DNA of 64,000 nt from Prostheceraeus crozeri (lineage: Eukaryota; Platyhelminthes; Polycladida; Euryleptidae), in the NCBI GenBank assembly GCA_907163375.1, contig CAJQUW010011587.1, positions 124,001-188,000 on the forward strand, in the 5' to 3' direction. Each line of letters begins with the position of its first letter. Position 1 is the first letter of the stretch. The notes under the pieces were generated by a model. That model was not told where the DNA came from, did no database searches, and worked only from the letters and a program-made list of their open reading frames with translations. Both the position numbers and the translations under genes were made by a program. This document shows, in pieces, positions 43,177-55,227 of the stretch.

Positions 43177-45000
43177 TAAGGTGTCGTGTGACTAAAAATT
43201 GTTGAGACTGCTTCAGTAGAGCAATTTGATTGACGGCTTTGCTATTCTCGATGATGATTATGAGACATAGATGGCTTAAGCTCATTAGTTATCAAAAATG
43301 TGATGAGAATAAATAAATGTGCCTTTCTTGAGCGCGTTCAGAAAAAATTACCATGTTAAGTGCAACGAGATAGGTTAATTAGCGTGTGTCACGTAAATTC
43401 AATAAGAAATGATTTCAGTTAATCACGTTTTTAGTCACGTTTTCACGGTCGGTTACTAAATTTTGTTTAGAAAGCACCATTATGAGGGCACTCAGCAGGA
43501 TCAGACATTCATTTAGCTACATGATCTTCACCACATTCAATCACATTGTCACAATGGTCTAAGAGACTGTCAGACCTCGGTCAAAAACTTTTCTTGACAG
43601 ATTGAGCGAAAAATTTTGATAGAATAATCCACAGCTACATGAGCAGAACAATGAGCAGCCAGTTCAATATTAAACACGCCAAATTGTGCAAGGTTTCAGT
43701 GACTGTTATCAACCGGATCACAGAGCAAAGAGACACAGACGATGTCAAGTTCTACAGAGAAGTTTGTGAACGTTTTTTCATGCGCCTGCTAACTTTTTTT
43801 TAAAATGAACGGAGGGCCCAACATTATTGAGAAAACTTTTGTGCAATGATCTGAATTCTTCGAATCTGAAGGAGTCGTGGTGATCAGAGCATTATGAAGG
43901 AATTCAGAGTAATCCGCAAGCGACGCAAGATTATTTTTTCTATCTCTGTAAGGTATTAAAAATTTCTTTTTGCCCACTTATTAAGTTCCTGCATGTGCCA
44001 TCTGTTTGAATCAGTTTGCACTTCTAGCAAAGTGACACGATTAACAATCTAATTCTGTGGTAATGCCTCTTTGCACGCATGTTTGCATATCTATGATAAT
44101 CAGCGATATCGCGTGATATATCAATTGGAGGGACGCAAATTTTTGTCAGATAATTGTGGGAACCACAGAATCAGACAGATCATCCCTTCTTCTGCATAAA
44201 CAGTCTGATTCTGTGACTCGACCGCTGCTTTACCATGACACATCGAATTTTAAACCATAGATATGTTATTTCATCTTCTCTCATGAAAGTCTCAATAAAT
44301 TTTAATCACACCTGGTATCTATTTAAATAGATTTCTTATTATCTTTTCCAGATAAGCTTCGCCATTAAGTGAACCCCCGCCGCCCAAAAGGGATAATAGA
44401 AATGAGGATATGAAACTTGTATTTTTAGTTTTTATTGAAGAGGGTGAAATTGGCACATGTCATTAATAACTTGCATGAAAAGGTCCGTTTTTTTGTTACT
44501 TTGCCTCCAAACGAACTCACACATGGCCGTCTCCTTGTAATAAACGCAAGTCGAAAGCGTCCTACCGCGCTTCGACTGTTCATTTCGAAATACCACGCAA
44601 ACCTGTTCATTTCAGGTTTTACGTCCGAACGTAGAAAAGTTTGCACAAAATGAGTAGAGACGGATTAGGAAATATTCAAATGTCTACACATCAGAAATAG
44701 GTCAAGGTTATGTGTATACATTAAATTGGAGCTGGCATATTGTGGCGGGGCTTAACTTTCACGCGTGTATTTTTTGCATTGGTGGCGGAGTTTATCTGGA
44801 AAATATCCTTTTTTTTGCAATAAGTAGATTTGTCACTCAATTATTTTCTGGCTTTTGTAGAGACTCTTTAACTTGTATCCTATGCCTTAAGCAATTTCTT
44901 TTGCTTGTTGATATTAATAAATGCACTTATCTTCAATCTAAATTCGACGGAAATAATGACATTTAGCGGAGGCGGTGCTTCCTCCGAAGCAATCTGCATC
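43177..45000. other. Non-coding stretch, no recognised gene
   Basis: No convincing gene. Opposed open frames at 44425-44653 overlap each other and resemble no known protein. A loose inverted pair TCTAATTCTGTGGT (44048) and ACCACAGAATCAGAC (44163) echoes the hairpin at 7832. Confidence 0.45.
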
Positions 45001-47581
45001 AGTGTTGTATACGTGTCAATGAAAAAAAATTGACGGCGTCAGCGTCATTGCAAACATTATTGACGCCGCTAGCATCCGCGTCAACCAATTATGAAATTGA
45101 TGACGCTATAACGTCAGCGTCAATTTTATATCATCCGCCACCATCGATTTTGAAGATCAAACGGCAAATAGAAATTGTTGCTACGAATATGTTTACAGTA
45201 TAATCGCTTAGGACTACTCAAAGGACATGGAAATCTTCGACAGGCCGATAAGCGAGCTGCCGAAGAAAGTGAAGTCGAATAATAGAAAGAAATCGTCCCT
45301 TAATACAGTCAGTCATGTGCCGTTGAGAAGTTTCCGCTCGCCGTTGAAAGTAACTTGCAAATTGAGCAACGATTGCAATCGGAAAATCCTTGTAAGATAG
45401 ATATGACAGAAGAATCAAAAATTGTAGTGAAAAAATCATTCCTCTACAATGCGTTTGAAGTATTCAGTAAGCAGAGATCCACATGTGCACTTTTGGTATG
45501 ATGTGGTGAACTGCGACAGAACGATCCGGAGGAAATATAGCGGAAGTCTATTGGACGCACATATCACACTGGTCGGAATGGAGCAGTGAGAAGATAAAAG
45601 TATATTCCGATCAACGATTTCTGCCTTTCTCAGGTCAGCGCAACGGCGGAAAAGTCCGATCTGCATTTCGCAGCCGCCGATGCATTCTTGCTGTTGAAGA
45701 AAATCTATTGATTCAGCGACAAATCATTCTCACTTTCACACCAACCCCTCTCAATATGCAGCTTTTTAGGATGGCGTGTGTCTCATAGATGGCCGTCAAA
45801 GAATTACTACACGTACACGTGTAAACGCTAGCCCAGTGGTTTTTCACGAAAACAATCTTCAAATTTCGCTAAGTTTCGCTAATCTTGCTGTACTGTAACC
45901 TGCAATGATCTTTAATGTGAACTGTATTTGTATATATCTTTGAAATTTCACACATTAGTTGCTGCATGATACGAAATTATATACGTATTTTTTTCTGCAA
46001 GTGTTGCATGCGAACGCACAAGCATAGCATTATACATATAGGAGGCCTATACATAGATTAAGTATACATAAAGTATAATTAAGTATGATGGTTCATGATA
46101 CATTCTTAATTATTCAATTAGTCTTTGTATTGAAACAATACCGGTAATGAATTTTAAGAAACATGATGATTCATCGATTAGACAAATTCAGATTGGGTGG
46201 GTCCCTATCAATCAAAACTCCACTGAAAAACCTGTTGTCTACTGCAATAAATTGCATATAAATTGTGAGGATTCGGAAGTTCTGATATAGTCTATAAGAC
46301 ATCAAGACATCAAATTCATTTTGCTAAATGATCACTGACGTTAGGCCTGACATGTTTTGAATGCATGGTTTTAAATGCTATTATTTAAGCATTTCGCATA
46401 TTTTTCAAATAAATTCTATACGAATGCTGTTAAGAACAGCAGAAGGTTCAATAGATTGTATTCAAAGTATACAATCCGAAAAATAGCAAACTTTAACAGT
46501 TCGAATGGCGATAAGGCAGTTTTGATTTCAAGTCTATGAAAAGCCAAATAAACAGAATTTATAAGAAGTTCAGAAATCCTGCATTTTTCATCGAAACGGG
46601 AACTCTACATTCATTATTTTGTGCTGTACATGCTCTCACAATGCATGAGCAAAAGATGCTTGCTGGTATGCTGGCATATTTGGAATGAGTCGCATCACAC
46701 GTACATGGTCTATGAGTTTTTTTTTCTAACATTCCAGCAGAACTATCTTTAAGATATGTAAAAATTTCCGCGAACATGCAAGTCATTGAGTCAGAGTTGA
46801 TCATGAAAAAACGGACCACCTAAATTTCGATGAAATGCAATCGATTTTTATGTCTTCCAATCGTGTCACACATCAACGTGTCATGCGTCATTCGAAAGAC
46901 TGCATTCTCAGCTTTAAAGTAATATATGATAGACTTGCATCCGTTATTGTATGTGCTGAACAGTGCTCAAAATGTGAAAATCACTCATTTTACAAATTGC
47001 AATTTTTCAATAAGAAGACATGTGAGTAAGATAATTATTCAGGCGTGGGGAGAACGACCACTTTTTCTTTTTCAAACTTCTACAACATTTTTCTCTTTAC
47101 CGCTAAAGTACACAAACACAATGCAAGGTGAATGAAGGTTCAAAGCAAAGCAATTAGCGAAGGCATGATTGTCTTTGTTCTCTCACAGAGACTGCAGGAT
47201 GTTTACCTTGTATGTTTGTGTACTTTAGCAGTAATGAGAAAAAATGTTTGGAGAAGTTTGAAAAAGAAATATTCAGTTTATTTGAATAAAACCTACATAT
47301 TCGCACTCCCTACATCGCAAGGATTCTGAACTGCCATTGAAATATCATTTCGACTTCGTGAAAGCCGGAGGCATTGAATTGTTAGATGACCGCGCATGTC
47401 CACGACGTGTTATCGCTGTCAGTGTCCATGTCAATTCCAGAGTCCCGTATTATGATAAAGTGTCGAATTTCTATGGGTTTGACGACTCAAACTCAAGCTA
47501 TTTCGTTGAGATGATTTCGTGCATTAGCGTCAATTTCTGATGAAATTAACGATGTCATTGACGGGGTCATTGTACAACACT
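45001..47581. repeat. Possible inverted-repeat-bounded element
   Basis: AGTGTTGTATACGTGTCAAT at 45001 is partly mirrored by TCATTGTACAACACT ending at 47581. Both ends carry clusters of TGACG/CGTCA motifs (45030-45125 and 47525-47570). No matching target duplication was found and no gene inside, so element status is uncertain. Confidence 0.35.
47064..47269. repeat. Inverted repeat with ~66-bp arms
   Basis: TTTCTTTTTCAAACTTCTAC through CGCTAAAGTACACAAACACAATGCAAGGTG (47064-47130) pairs with 47204-47269, which ends GAAGTTTGAAAAAGAAAT. About 75 bp lie between the arms. Probably a MITE inserted in the surrounding element. Confidence 0.75.
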
Positions 47582-47853
47582 TATAGATTCCACACGAGCG
47601 GTCATGCGAGCTCAAAACCAGAGTACAAACAAGAGTGGTGTAATCAAATCGTCGTCACAGTTTTCTGACTAGCTGACATCATTTCTTCGATGTACAAGAT
47701 GCATGAATCATGGATCTTAGAACGTGTGGCTAAGGACGTCTGAAATCGTTTCTTAAATATCGTCATGTGCAGATTTTTAGTGGTCATTTGCCTTGTCATA
47801 ATTCTCAATGGCGACCCAAGATTGCTATTTTGTTAGCCTCCGTGAATGTAGCC

Positions 47854-48633
47854 ATCAGTTCAGACCAGGGAATCGGGAGTCTCCGACTCCGGCTTTTGAT
47901 AGGACTCCGACTCCGGATGGCAAGAATATCAGTCTTAGTTCTGGTAACCTAAATCATAGATCATTAGAGGCTTACCTGAGCCTGATTTTAGTAATATTTG
48001 CTGTATCAAATCAATATCATTTTCTATGAAAGTTTACCAACTTTGCACATCACATCGCTTCTTCTGCAGTCTCTACCAGACAGGAAAATCTCCCATCATT
48101 CTCCACTTTCGATTGTAATATGAGCTTTGGAGGAGCCATCACATGCGATTGACGTTGGAGTGAGGTGATGTTCTCAAACAAACTAATATTTTACTTTTGT
48201 CTTTGATGTGACCTTCGGCGCGCAGGTGTGATCGAGGCTAGGAAGGCTTGTCTTCTCTACTAAATCACTGAGTGAAACGACAATCCTTTTTCACTATCAC
48301 GTTTCATTCCCTCAACTGGTACAAACTTTGCATGCACTGCTGTCTCTGTACTTTCGTTTGATGGAGAAAGTTGAAATCAAAACAGTGACAGCTACGCACG
48401 AGGATAAATAATTTGTTTGTATTATATCATTTCGGGTCTAGTTATAGGTTCCAGCAAAAATGATAGGACTCCGACTACGCATCCCTGGTTCAGACAAAAA
48501 TAAATTCTTTCTTCAACCGAAAGTTCTATTGTAGAAAGAGAATGACATTTACAGCACAAAACATTTCGCCTTTAACTTAATCACGCGTGTCCTATTCCGG
48601 TTGAAGTAAGAATTTATTTTTGTCTGAACTGAT
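47854..48633. mobile_element. Hairpin MITE split by a hAT-like insertion
   Basis: The palindrome ends ATCAGTTCAGAC (47854-47865) and GTCTGAACTGAT (48622-48633) belong to one small element. Its arms read GACAAAAATAAATTCTT and the complement around 48494-48517 and 48598-48628. The left tip is separated from the rest by the element at 47866-48487. Confidence 0.75.
47866..48487. mobile_element. Non-autonomous hAT-like element, 622 bp
   Basis: The ends CAGGGAATCGGGAGTCTCCG and, from the other strand, CAGGGATGCGTAGTCGGAGT are imperfect inverted repeats with GGAGTC repetition typical of some hAT elements. The 8-bp target duplication GTTCAGAC is perfect (47858-47865 and 48488-48495). No coding capacity. 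Confidence 0.85.
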
Positions 48634-49325
48634 AATCTATGTACGAACCGATGAATTCCATAGATCCACGAATGTCGATTATAGGATTGTTCATCAACAG
48701 AAAGATAATTAGCATGAAAATAGAATTAGCAGTTGTGTTATCTATCCTTTTGTAGCTAACTTCATGATCAATTTTCAATGTTATGTTCGAGAGAAATGAG
48801 ACTTATGTGAGACAAATTATCATTTAGAGCGTTCTGTTAGCGCTTCTTAGTCAGGCCTATACACTGCAATCGCACAAAATAATCTGCAAATAAACATGCT
48901 GAAACAAGTCAAAAATTTCGGGAGAAACTTGCTGAGCGCTAAAAAGCTTATCATGAAAGATTAAATCCTTTTAAGGCTTTTCGATCAAGTGCGTGCATTT
49001 TCACGATAACGGATCTGTAATGAAAACCTGATCTAACAAGTTATCTACTTAAAGACTAACAAGCTCTGAAAATTCTGTATTGGCATGATACTTTAATACG
49101 TATGCTACTTACAACGTAAGTGGTAAGATACTACTATTTGCCCAAGCGAAATTTTAGTCACTAAAATTTCTTAAATTGCTTCTGACATCAAAATACCTTT
49201 GTACGCAAATATATTCACAAAATATTTATAATATCTATTTTTAATTTTAATTATTTCATGGAATTATTTTTTATATGTATTATAATTTATAATTATCTAT
49301 GTAATATTATTTTTTTATTGATTTC
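48634..49325. other. Non-coding stretch, no recognised gene
   Basis: AT-rich sequence between the MITE and the Gypsy element's 3' LTR. Nothing recognisable. Confidence 0.5.
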
Positions 49326-49493
49326 TGTTGTGACCTAGGAGAAGACCTTTACGAGGTAAATAAAAAACAAGCGTGCCGTTTTCACGGTTAGAAAGTGTTC
49401 TGTAATTTTTCAAAACATCTTCACACAGACATGCAACATTTACAATACAGATAAACAAGTCAAACATGATTTGATTTATCATGTCATATGACA
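49326..49493 (-). repeat. 3' LTR of the Gypsy element, 168 bp
   Basis: Read on the minus strand it starts TGTCATATGACATG right after a purine-rich tract (CAGAGGGAGGAG) and ends GGTCACAACA, giving the usual TG...CA ends. Its last 52 bp recur as the 5' LTR fragment. Confidence 0.8.
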
Positions 49494-49667
49494 CTCCTCC
49501 CTCTGAAAGTTTTAAAGCTCTGAGGAGTAACACCACTCAATGTAAAAAAACGTACATGCAAATGTAAACGTCTATCCATATGAAAAAGCAACGATTGTCC
49601 TTATTCCGAATTCGCTTTAAGACAATCGCTTAATTGAGCATCACACGTCAGGGAAACGTCACTGCCA

Positions 49668-49963
49668 TTCACTCAAAGGATGTGTGATTTCATGAAACAA
49701 TTCACTGTTATTCACTCAAAGGATGTGTGATTTCATGAAGCAATTGACTGTTATTCACTCAAAGGATGTGTGATTTCATGAAGCAATTGACTGTTATTCA
49801 CCCAAAGGATGTGTGATTTCATGAAGCAATTGACTGTTATTCACTCAAAGGATGTGTGAATTCATGAAGCAATTGGCTGTTATTCACTCAAAGGATGTGT
49901 GAATTCATGAAGCAATTCACTGTTATTCACTCAAAGGATGTGTGAATTCATGAAGCAATTGAC
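49668..49963. repeat. 43-bp minisatellite, seven units
   Basis: TTCACTCAAAGGATGTGTG recurs at 49668, 49711, 49754, 49797, 49840, 49883 and 49926, exactly 43 bp apart, with minor variants. It lies in the 3' non-coding part of the Gypsy element, between integrase and 3' LTR. Confidence 0.95.
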
Positions 49964-50299
49964 GAAATGATAATTGCACTCATTTCCGCTTCACTCAGTT
50001 CAGTCAATAGTAATAGTAGTCCGGATCGTGCCGCTGCACTACACTTCTTCCGCTTCTGGTCTGACTCGGAGATGCTGCAATTGGCTCCGGCCAATCGTCG
50101 TCCACGGATCCTGCCGATCGGTTCTCCCTCGTGGCTCGTTCGGGCCTCGCAGATCGAATCTCCCTCCTGGCTCGCTCGGGCCGGTTCTGTACACTGGTTG
50201 ACTCAGGGTGATTCTCCACTTCTCGATCTTTCTCGGAACCTGGATCATCCGTGTAGTCGTCATCTTCTCTTCCTCTTGTCACTTCACGTTCGTCCTCAA

Positions 50300-51300
50300 T
50301 TCTTGGAAGATCATCTGGTTCCGGGACCGTCCTCTCTCGACCTTGAGAATAATTTCGCGAGATGTTGCGAGAGTGCCATTTTTTTCCATTATCTAGAACA
50401 ACCGACTTAGATCCTACTAGCTTCCTCAAAACATGGTTTCTGTGCACTTTCCCGGTTCTTGGATGCTTAATGCAGACTCTGTCTTCCACCTTAAACTGAT
50501 TCTCTTGGAACGTCACTTTCTTCTTCCTAACACAGTGGTCTTGACTCAACAACTCAAGTTTCGTCCTCATTTCCCTGCCATGCAACAGTAAGCTAGGAGA
50601 AGTGTGGGTAACTGCATGTTGTGTCGCTCTATAATTCTGCAGGAATGCCTGGATGTACGGTTTCACTGAAGTTCGTTCTCTATCAGCTATCTCAATCTGC
50701 TCAGCAAGTGTTCTGTTGAATCTTTCTACCACAGCGTTGGACTCGGGGTTATACAGTGGCGTTCGGATGTGCTCTATATAATTTTCCTTCAGAAAACTCT
50801 GAAACTCTTTCGAGGTAAACTGCACTCCATTATCTGACAAAATCTGCCTGGGAACTCCTTCACGACTCATAACCTGTTTGAGAACTTGGATAATCTTCGA
50901 CGCTTCTACGCTCGGTGAAAATGCAACCTCAGGCCATTTGCTGTATAAATCTACTATGACTATCGCAAATCGTTGATCTTGACTCAGATGATTCATCGGT
51001 CCTTTTATGTCTATTGCAATTCGGTCCCAAGGGCCATTCGACAAAGGCAACTGTTCAGTACTTGGAGCTGGACCAGCTTTAAATGTCTTGGTGGCTTCTG
51101 AGCATGAATGACACAAACGGATAGCCTCCTCTACATCCTTGTCTAGTCCTGACCACCAGTAACTCGAACGAATCCTAGCCTTGGTCCTCTGCATCCCTTG
51201 ATGACTCTCATGTGCAAGACTAATAACATGACCTCTCAGTAAAACTGGAACAATCAGCCTACGGCCTCTCAACACATGTCCATTATGGATCGACAACTCA
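50300..51300 (-). pseudogene. Gypsy integrase region (part)
   Basis: An HHCC zinc-binding region (HESHQGMQRTKARIR, then CHSCSEATKT) at about 51.1-51.25 kb is followed by the DDE core: AIDIKGP near 51.0, LSDNGVQFTSKEF near 50.83 and NAVVERFNRT near 50.72. The C-terminal tail is rich in charged residues and ends in a tyrosine run near 50.0 kb. Part of the broken element above. Confidence 0.92.
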
Positions 51301-51599
51301 TCCTTGACTTGGCAATATGGCCTCAAATCAGCGGGAATTTTGTCTTTCTTTGGCCAGCTAGTTCTCATGAAACTACGAAGTTGCTGTAATTCTGTGCATA
51401 ATTCAGATTCTTCATGGAAGTTGGAAATGTCTGAGGAGTTGACTAGGACAGTGTCCTCTTCATCATCAGCAGCTAAACAATGCACTGCATCCTCAACCGG
51501 AAATCGGGAACAGAAATCTGGAATCACGTTCTCAATACCACGTTTGTAACGGACTTCGAAATAAAAATGCCATTAACCGTGTCGCCCATCTCGCCAACC

Positions 51600-53250
51600 T
51601 CAAACTCATTCTGTCGAAGCCTTTTTTCGAAAATATTAACCGCAATGGTTCATGATCAGTTTCCAATACAAATCTACGTCCGATTAAGTAGGCTCTCCAT
51701 TTTTCATATGCCCACACCAACGCCAGGGCTTCCTTTTCCGTAGTCGAAAACTTTCGCTCGGCATCTGTCAATTTTCTAGAGGCAAACTCAACTGTGCGCT
51801 TTCCTAAGACAGGGTCGGTTACGGATAATGTGGCACCTAGTCCTATGTTGGACGCATCTGTGGACACTACAACTGGTAGTGCGACGTCGAATGGGGCGAG
51901 TGCGGAGCTGTTCCTCATACTTGACTTCATCTTGGAGAAAGCATTCTGAGCCGCTAATGTCCACTCAAAATTCAGCTCATTCAACAATCTGCGCAAGGGC
52001 TCGACTAAAGTGGCAAAATTCGGTATGTGTCGGGAATAGAATCCGAATGCGCCTAGCACTGTCCTAAGTTCCGTCAAACTTTTTGGTGCTGGTGCTTCCA
52101 CAAGTGCCTTGACCTTCTCTTTGGATAGTCGAATGCTGTCTCATCAACCTGATGACCAAGATATGATATGCTTCTATCTCCAAAAATGCACTTCTTCTTG
52201 TTCAATTTCACATTGTGTTCTGCAAGTCGCTTCAACGCTTCCTGAAGTCTAGCATTATGCAACTCCGGTGTTGGACCAGAAATTAGAGTATCGTCAAGAT
52301 AACAAGCTACACCTTCCAGACCTGCCAAAATTTTGCTCATTACCGCCTGAAACGCTGAAGGACACGAGGCTAGACCGAAGGGACAACGTTTGAATCGAAA
52401 AAGATCATCTGGCACTACAAACGCAGTGAGGTCCCTACTCTCCTCGTGAAGTGGTAACTGAAGGTATGCTTCTGATAGGTCAAGCTTTGTGTACATAACT
52501 GCGTCCTTCATGGCATACAGTAATTTCGAGATCCTTGGAATGGGGTAACCGTCTGTCACAACCACTTCATTCGCCGCTCTAAGGTCAGCACAAACGCGTA
52601 GCCTACCATCAGCTTTCTGAACAAGCACTAGATTGGACACCCACTCTGACGCATCAATTCTCTCGATGATGTCTTCATCCAAAAGTCTTTGCATTTCTTC
52701 TGATACTCTACTCCTCAGGGCGAAAGGTATCTGTCTCATTGGTTGTCTTACGGGTTTCACGTCTTTGTTGATGCCGACCTGGTGAACAAAATTCTTAATT
52801 GCACCTATCGTGCCTTCTGGATATGCATTAACTTCACTCGTTTCACTCAGCTCATTGACTGTTTCAGAGTAAATCCTTTCTATGTCTCTGCCGTAAATCC
52901 TAACGATGTCTCTGCCAATGCTGTGGAAAAGCTTTATGATATCCAAACCGAAAAGAACCACCTTCCTATCCTCAACAACAATAAATTTCACCGTGTGACT
53001 TTCTGAACCGTCTGGAGAAGAGCAATCAACTTGAATCCTACCTAAAATTTTCAGCTTGTCCCCTGTGTATGTCGTGACTTGTGACCTGCAAACCGTCAGA
53101 TTTTTCTGTATTCTCTCACTGGACCAAAAGTTACGCAAAATATGTCTTGGCAAAATGCTCACTGTGGCACCTGTGTCAATCACACCTATCAGTTCATTTC
53201 CATCTAAGTACAAAGTGGATCTCAATTTCTCGTCTGTTTCTCTTTCAGTT
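51600..53250 (-). pseudogene. Gypsy protease, reverse transcriptase and RNase H region (part)
   Basis: Aspartic protease motif VIDTGATVSILP near 53.17 kb. The reverse transcriptase has VRQPMRQIPFALR, then VVTDGYPIPRISKLLYAMKD, FKRCPFGLASCPSAFQ and the catalytic YLDDTLISG near 52.3 kb. RNase H motif STDASNIGLGATLSV near 51.85 kb and TDHEPLRLIF near 51.65 kb. Family order is typical of Ty3/Gypsy. Part of the broken element above. Confidence 0.93.
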
Positions 53251-53299
53251 CCATACACAGTCACATGACAAATTGTGGGGTCACTGTTTTCGGTCGAAC

Positions 53300-54230
53300 T
53301 AACCTCGTTAACGACAGTTTTTCCTGATGACCTCCCGTCTGGATTTCTTTGGCTAGGCCTATGCCTGTCACCTGAGTTGGATTCTTGGTTTTTCGTCTGA
53401 CATACTTTGGAGTAGTGTCCTATCTTTTTGCAGAAGTTGCATCGCTTGTCTCGTGCTGTACAATTCGGGTCTGATCCTATATGGTTGCCGCTACCACACC
53501 TACAACACTTCACATTGCCTCTGCTAGAACTTCTAACCTGACTTGGCCTACTTGTGTTTCGCTTCTGTGTTAGACTGCGATTCCTATCACGACCTCTGTT
53601 GTACGACATTTGGTACACTGAACTACTGGCATTTGAACTCTGGTTAGTCCTCTGATTTATCAAGTTGCTGTCTTTTGTCACTCTTTCGTATTCCTTAGCG
53701 ATCTCCACTGCTCTTTGGAAATTCAGTTTCGCATCGTCCTCCAGTAGAAGTTTCTCCCTAACTCGGCCGTCCTTAATGCCCATGATAAATTGCCCTAGCA
53801 ATTCCTCGTGTAGTGGATCTGTCATCTTTGTAAATTCGCATCGTGAAGCGATTTGGCGTAAATCTGCCGTGAAACTCTCTATGGACTCACTTGACTTCTG
53901 CTTGCGTTCTCGGAACTTTACCCTGTGTGTCCACTTTGAAGTGTAACCCACGAAATACGTCTACAGACTGTCTTGGAGCTTACTCAGAGACGAAATAGCA
54001 CTGCTATCAAACGTGTACACTATGCGCTGTCCTTCACTACCAAGGCATGAGATCAATAACGCCCTACACCTATTCTCCTCTACCTTCGCGTCCAAACCTA
54101 CGGCCAACAAGTAGTTCTCAAAAGTTCTGATCCACGTATTCCACTGGATAGTAGGTTCACCTGGGGAAGTTAAGAAAGGAGATGGTGCAGGTATGCCTGT
54201 TATGACATTCGGTGTAGAAGACGCGGCCAT
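53300..54230 (-). pseudogene. Gypsy gag/nucleocapsid region (part)
   Basis: Starts near 54.23 kb with MAASSTPNVITGIPAPSPFL and a gag-like WNTWIRTFENYLLAVGLD. Two nucleocapsid zinc knuckles occur near 53.4-53.52 kb: CCRCGSGNHIGSDPNC and CNFCKKIGHYSKVC. A basic Arg/Ser/Asn-rich stretch precedes them. Part of the broken element above. Confidence 0.85.
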
Positions 54231-54369
54231 GTCTGTCTGTTAAACCTAACTTATTGCTTAATAAGTTATATAGCCTATGCACCAAAATATGCAAGTTTAT
54301 AAAGGTGCTGTAAATATTACTTTACGAAGACAGACTTCTGTGCGTTCGCTAATCCTCAGTCGCAATTTC

Positions 54370-54421
54370 TGTTGTGACTTAGGAGAAGACCTTTACGAGG
54401 TAAATAAAAAACAAGCGTGCC
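54370..54421 (-). repeat. 5' LTR fragment of the Gypsy element
   Basis: 52 bp matching the end of the 3' LTR (GGCACGCTTGTTTTTTATTT to CACAACA). The remaining upstream part is missing at this place, where the PolB element's terminal AGTAGTAAG begins. Confidence 0.85.
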
Positions 54422-54462
54422 AGTAGTAAGTAAATCTACACCACTGGACCGCGCAAGATGGC

Positions 54463-54690
54463 CGCCGTCGCTGACGTCCCCCCCCCTCCTGTCAGACGAG
54501 TCGGCCGTGGTCCGCCGCCGTGTTGCTTCGAGTCTGACGTCCCCCCTCCTGTCAGACGAGAGCATCGGCCGTGGTCCGCCGCCGTGTTGCTTCGAGTCTG
54601 ACGTCCCCCCCCCCTCCTGTCAGACGAGAGCATCGGCCGTGGTCCGCCACCGTGTTGCTTCGAGTCTGACGTCCCCCCTCTGGCCCGACG
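54463..54690. repeat. Subterminal GC-rich repeats of copy B, three ~63-bp units
   Basis: Units contain CTGACGTCCCCCC and CCTCCTGTCAGACGAG followed by CGGCCGTGGTCCGCC and GTGTTGCTTCGAGT. Three units here against two at the right end of copy A. The proteins read across this region are artefacts of the repeat. Confidence 0.88.
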
Positions 54691-55199
54691 ACGTAGCGAG
54701 AGGTGGTTTGTGATGCGCTCTCCAGGTTGGCGTGGTGTGCCGGCCAGGTTGGGAGGGTGGAATTTCGGTCGGAGCTCACCTGAAAAACTCCTAAGTGTCA
54801 GAGTGACTTTGTATGGACAAAATTTTGAAAATTTTTCCAAAGTGTCGCATTTCGACCTGGGACCCCGACCAAAGTTTGTTTCATCAAATTTCTCCGAACG
54901 GTAGGGGGTGAGGGGGGCTCAGTGAAAAGTCATGAAAAAAGTTTTGGTAAGGGTCCCAGATTGAAATTCGGAAGTTTTAAATTTTTCAAAATTTTCACCA
55001 CACTGGAGCTCCCACACTTAGGAATTTTTTCACTTGCGGCATGTTACATGGACATGTGCTGACGCACCGACTTCCCGTGGTCATATGAGAATGGTTCAGG
55101 TGTCATATGATAGAGAATGATGAGACGAATCGTTTGCAACAAACCGCATGTCGCTACGATGAATACTTTCGGAGATAGAGCCATTTTACGTTTTCTTCT

Positions 55200-55227
55200 G
55201 AGCATATATAAACCCCCGGCAACGTAA
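55200..55227 (+). promoter_or_regulatory. TATA promoter of the coiled-coil gene (copy B)
   Basis: GAGCATATATAAACCCCCGG lies directly upstream of the Harbinger insertion, which therefore separates the TATA box from its own leader and splice donor at about 59110. Equivalent to 36125-36145 in copy A. Confidence 0.65.

Larger units (their letters stand above)
49326..54421 (-). mobile_element. Ty3/Gypsy LTR retrotransposon, broken
   Basis: Minus-strand element of about 5.1 kb. Parts from 5' to 3': 5' LTR fragment (54370-54421), leader, gag/nucleocapsid region (about 53.3-54.2 kb), protease (about 53.15 kb), reverse transcriptase (about 52.1-52.7), RNase H (about 51.6-51.9), integrase (about 50.3-51.3), a 43-bp minisatellite, purine tract and 3' LTR (49326-49493). 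There is no envelope gene. The domain order RT-RNaseH-integrase places it in Ty3/Gypsy; the wording resembles the Mag/K02A2.6 group. Broken in about three or four places. The shared 52 bp of LTR differ at about one base, so it is fairly young. Copy B of the PolB element starts where the 5' LTR breaks off. Confidence 0.92.

Noticed and set aside
43000-43205. Short plus-strand frame with CysCys end
   Set aside because: It overlaps the right terminal inverted repeat of the hAT-like element and resembles no protein.
45001-47581. Complete DNA transposon bounded by AGTGTTGTA
   Set aside because: Kept only as a low-confidence repeat: the inverted ends are short and there is no target duplication or gene.
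49668-49963. Regular direct repeats that could suggest a CRISPR array
   Set aside because: The units are contiguous with no unique spacers, and the context is a eukaryotic retrotransposon; it is a minisatellite.
54436-54840. Long open frames rich in Arg/Gly/Asp over copy B's terminus
   Set aside because: The peptide periodicity simply mirrors the ~63-bp DNA repeat; no gene features.
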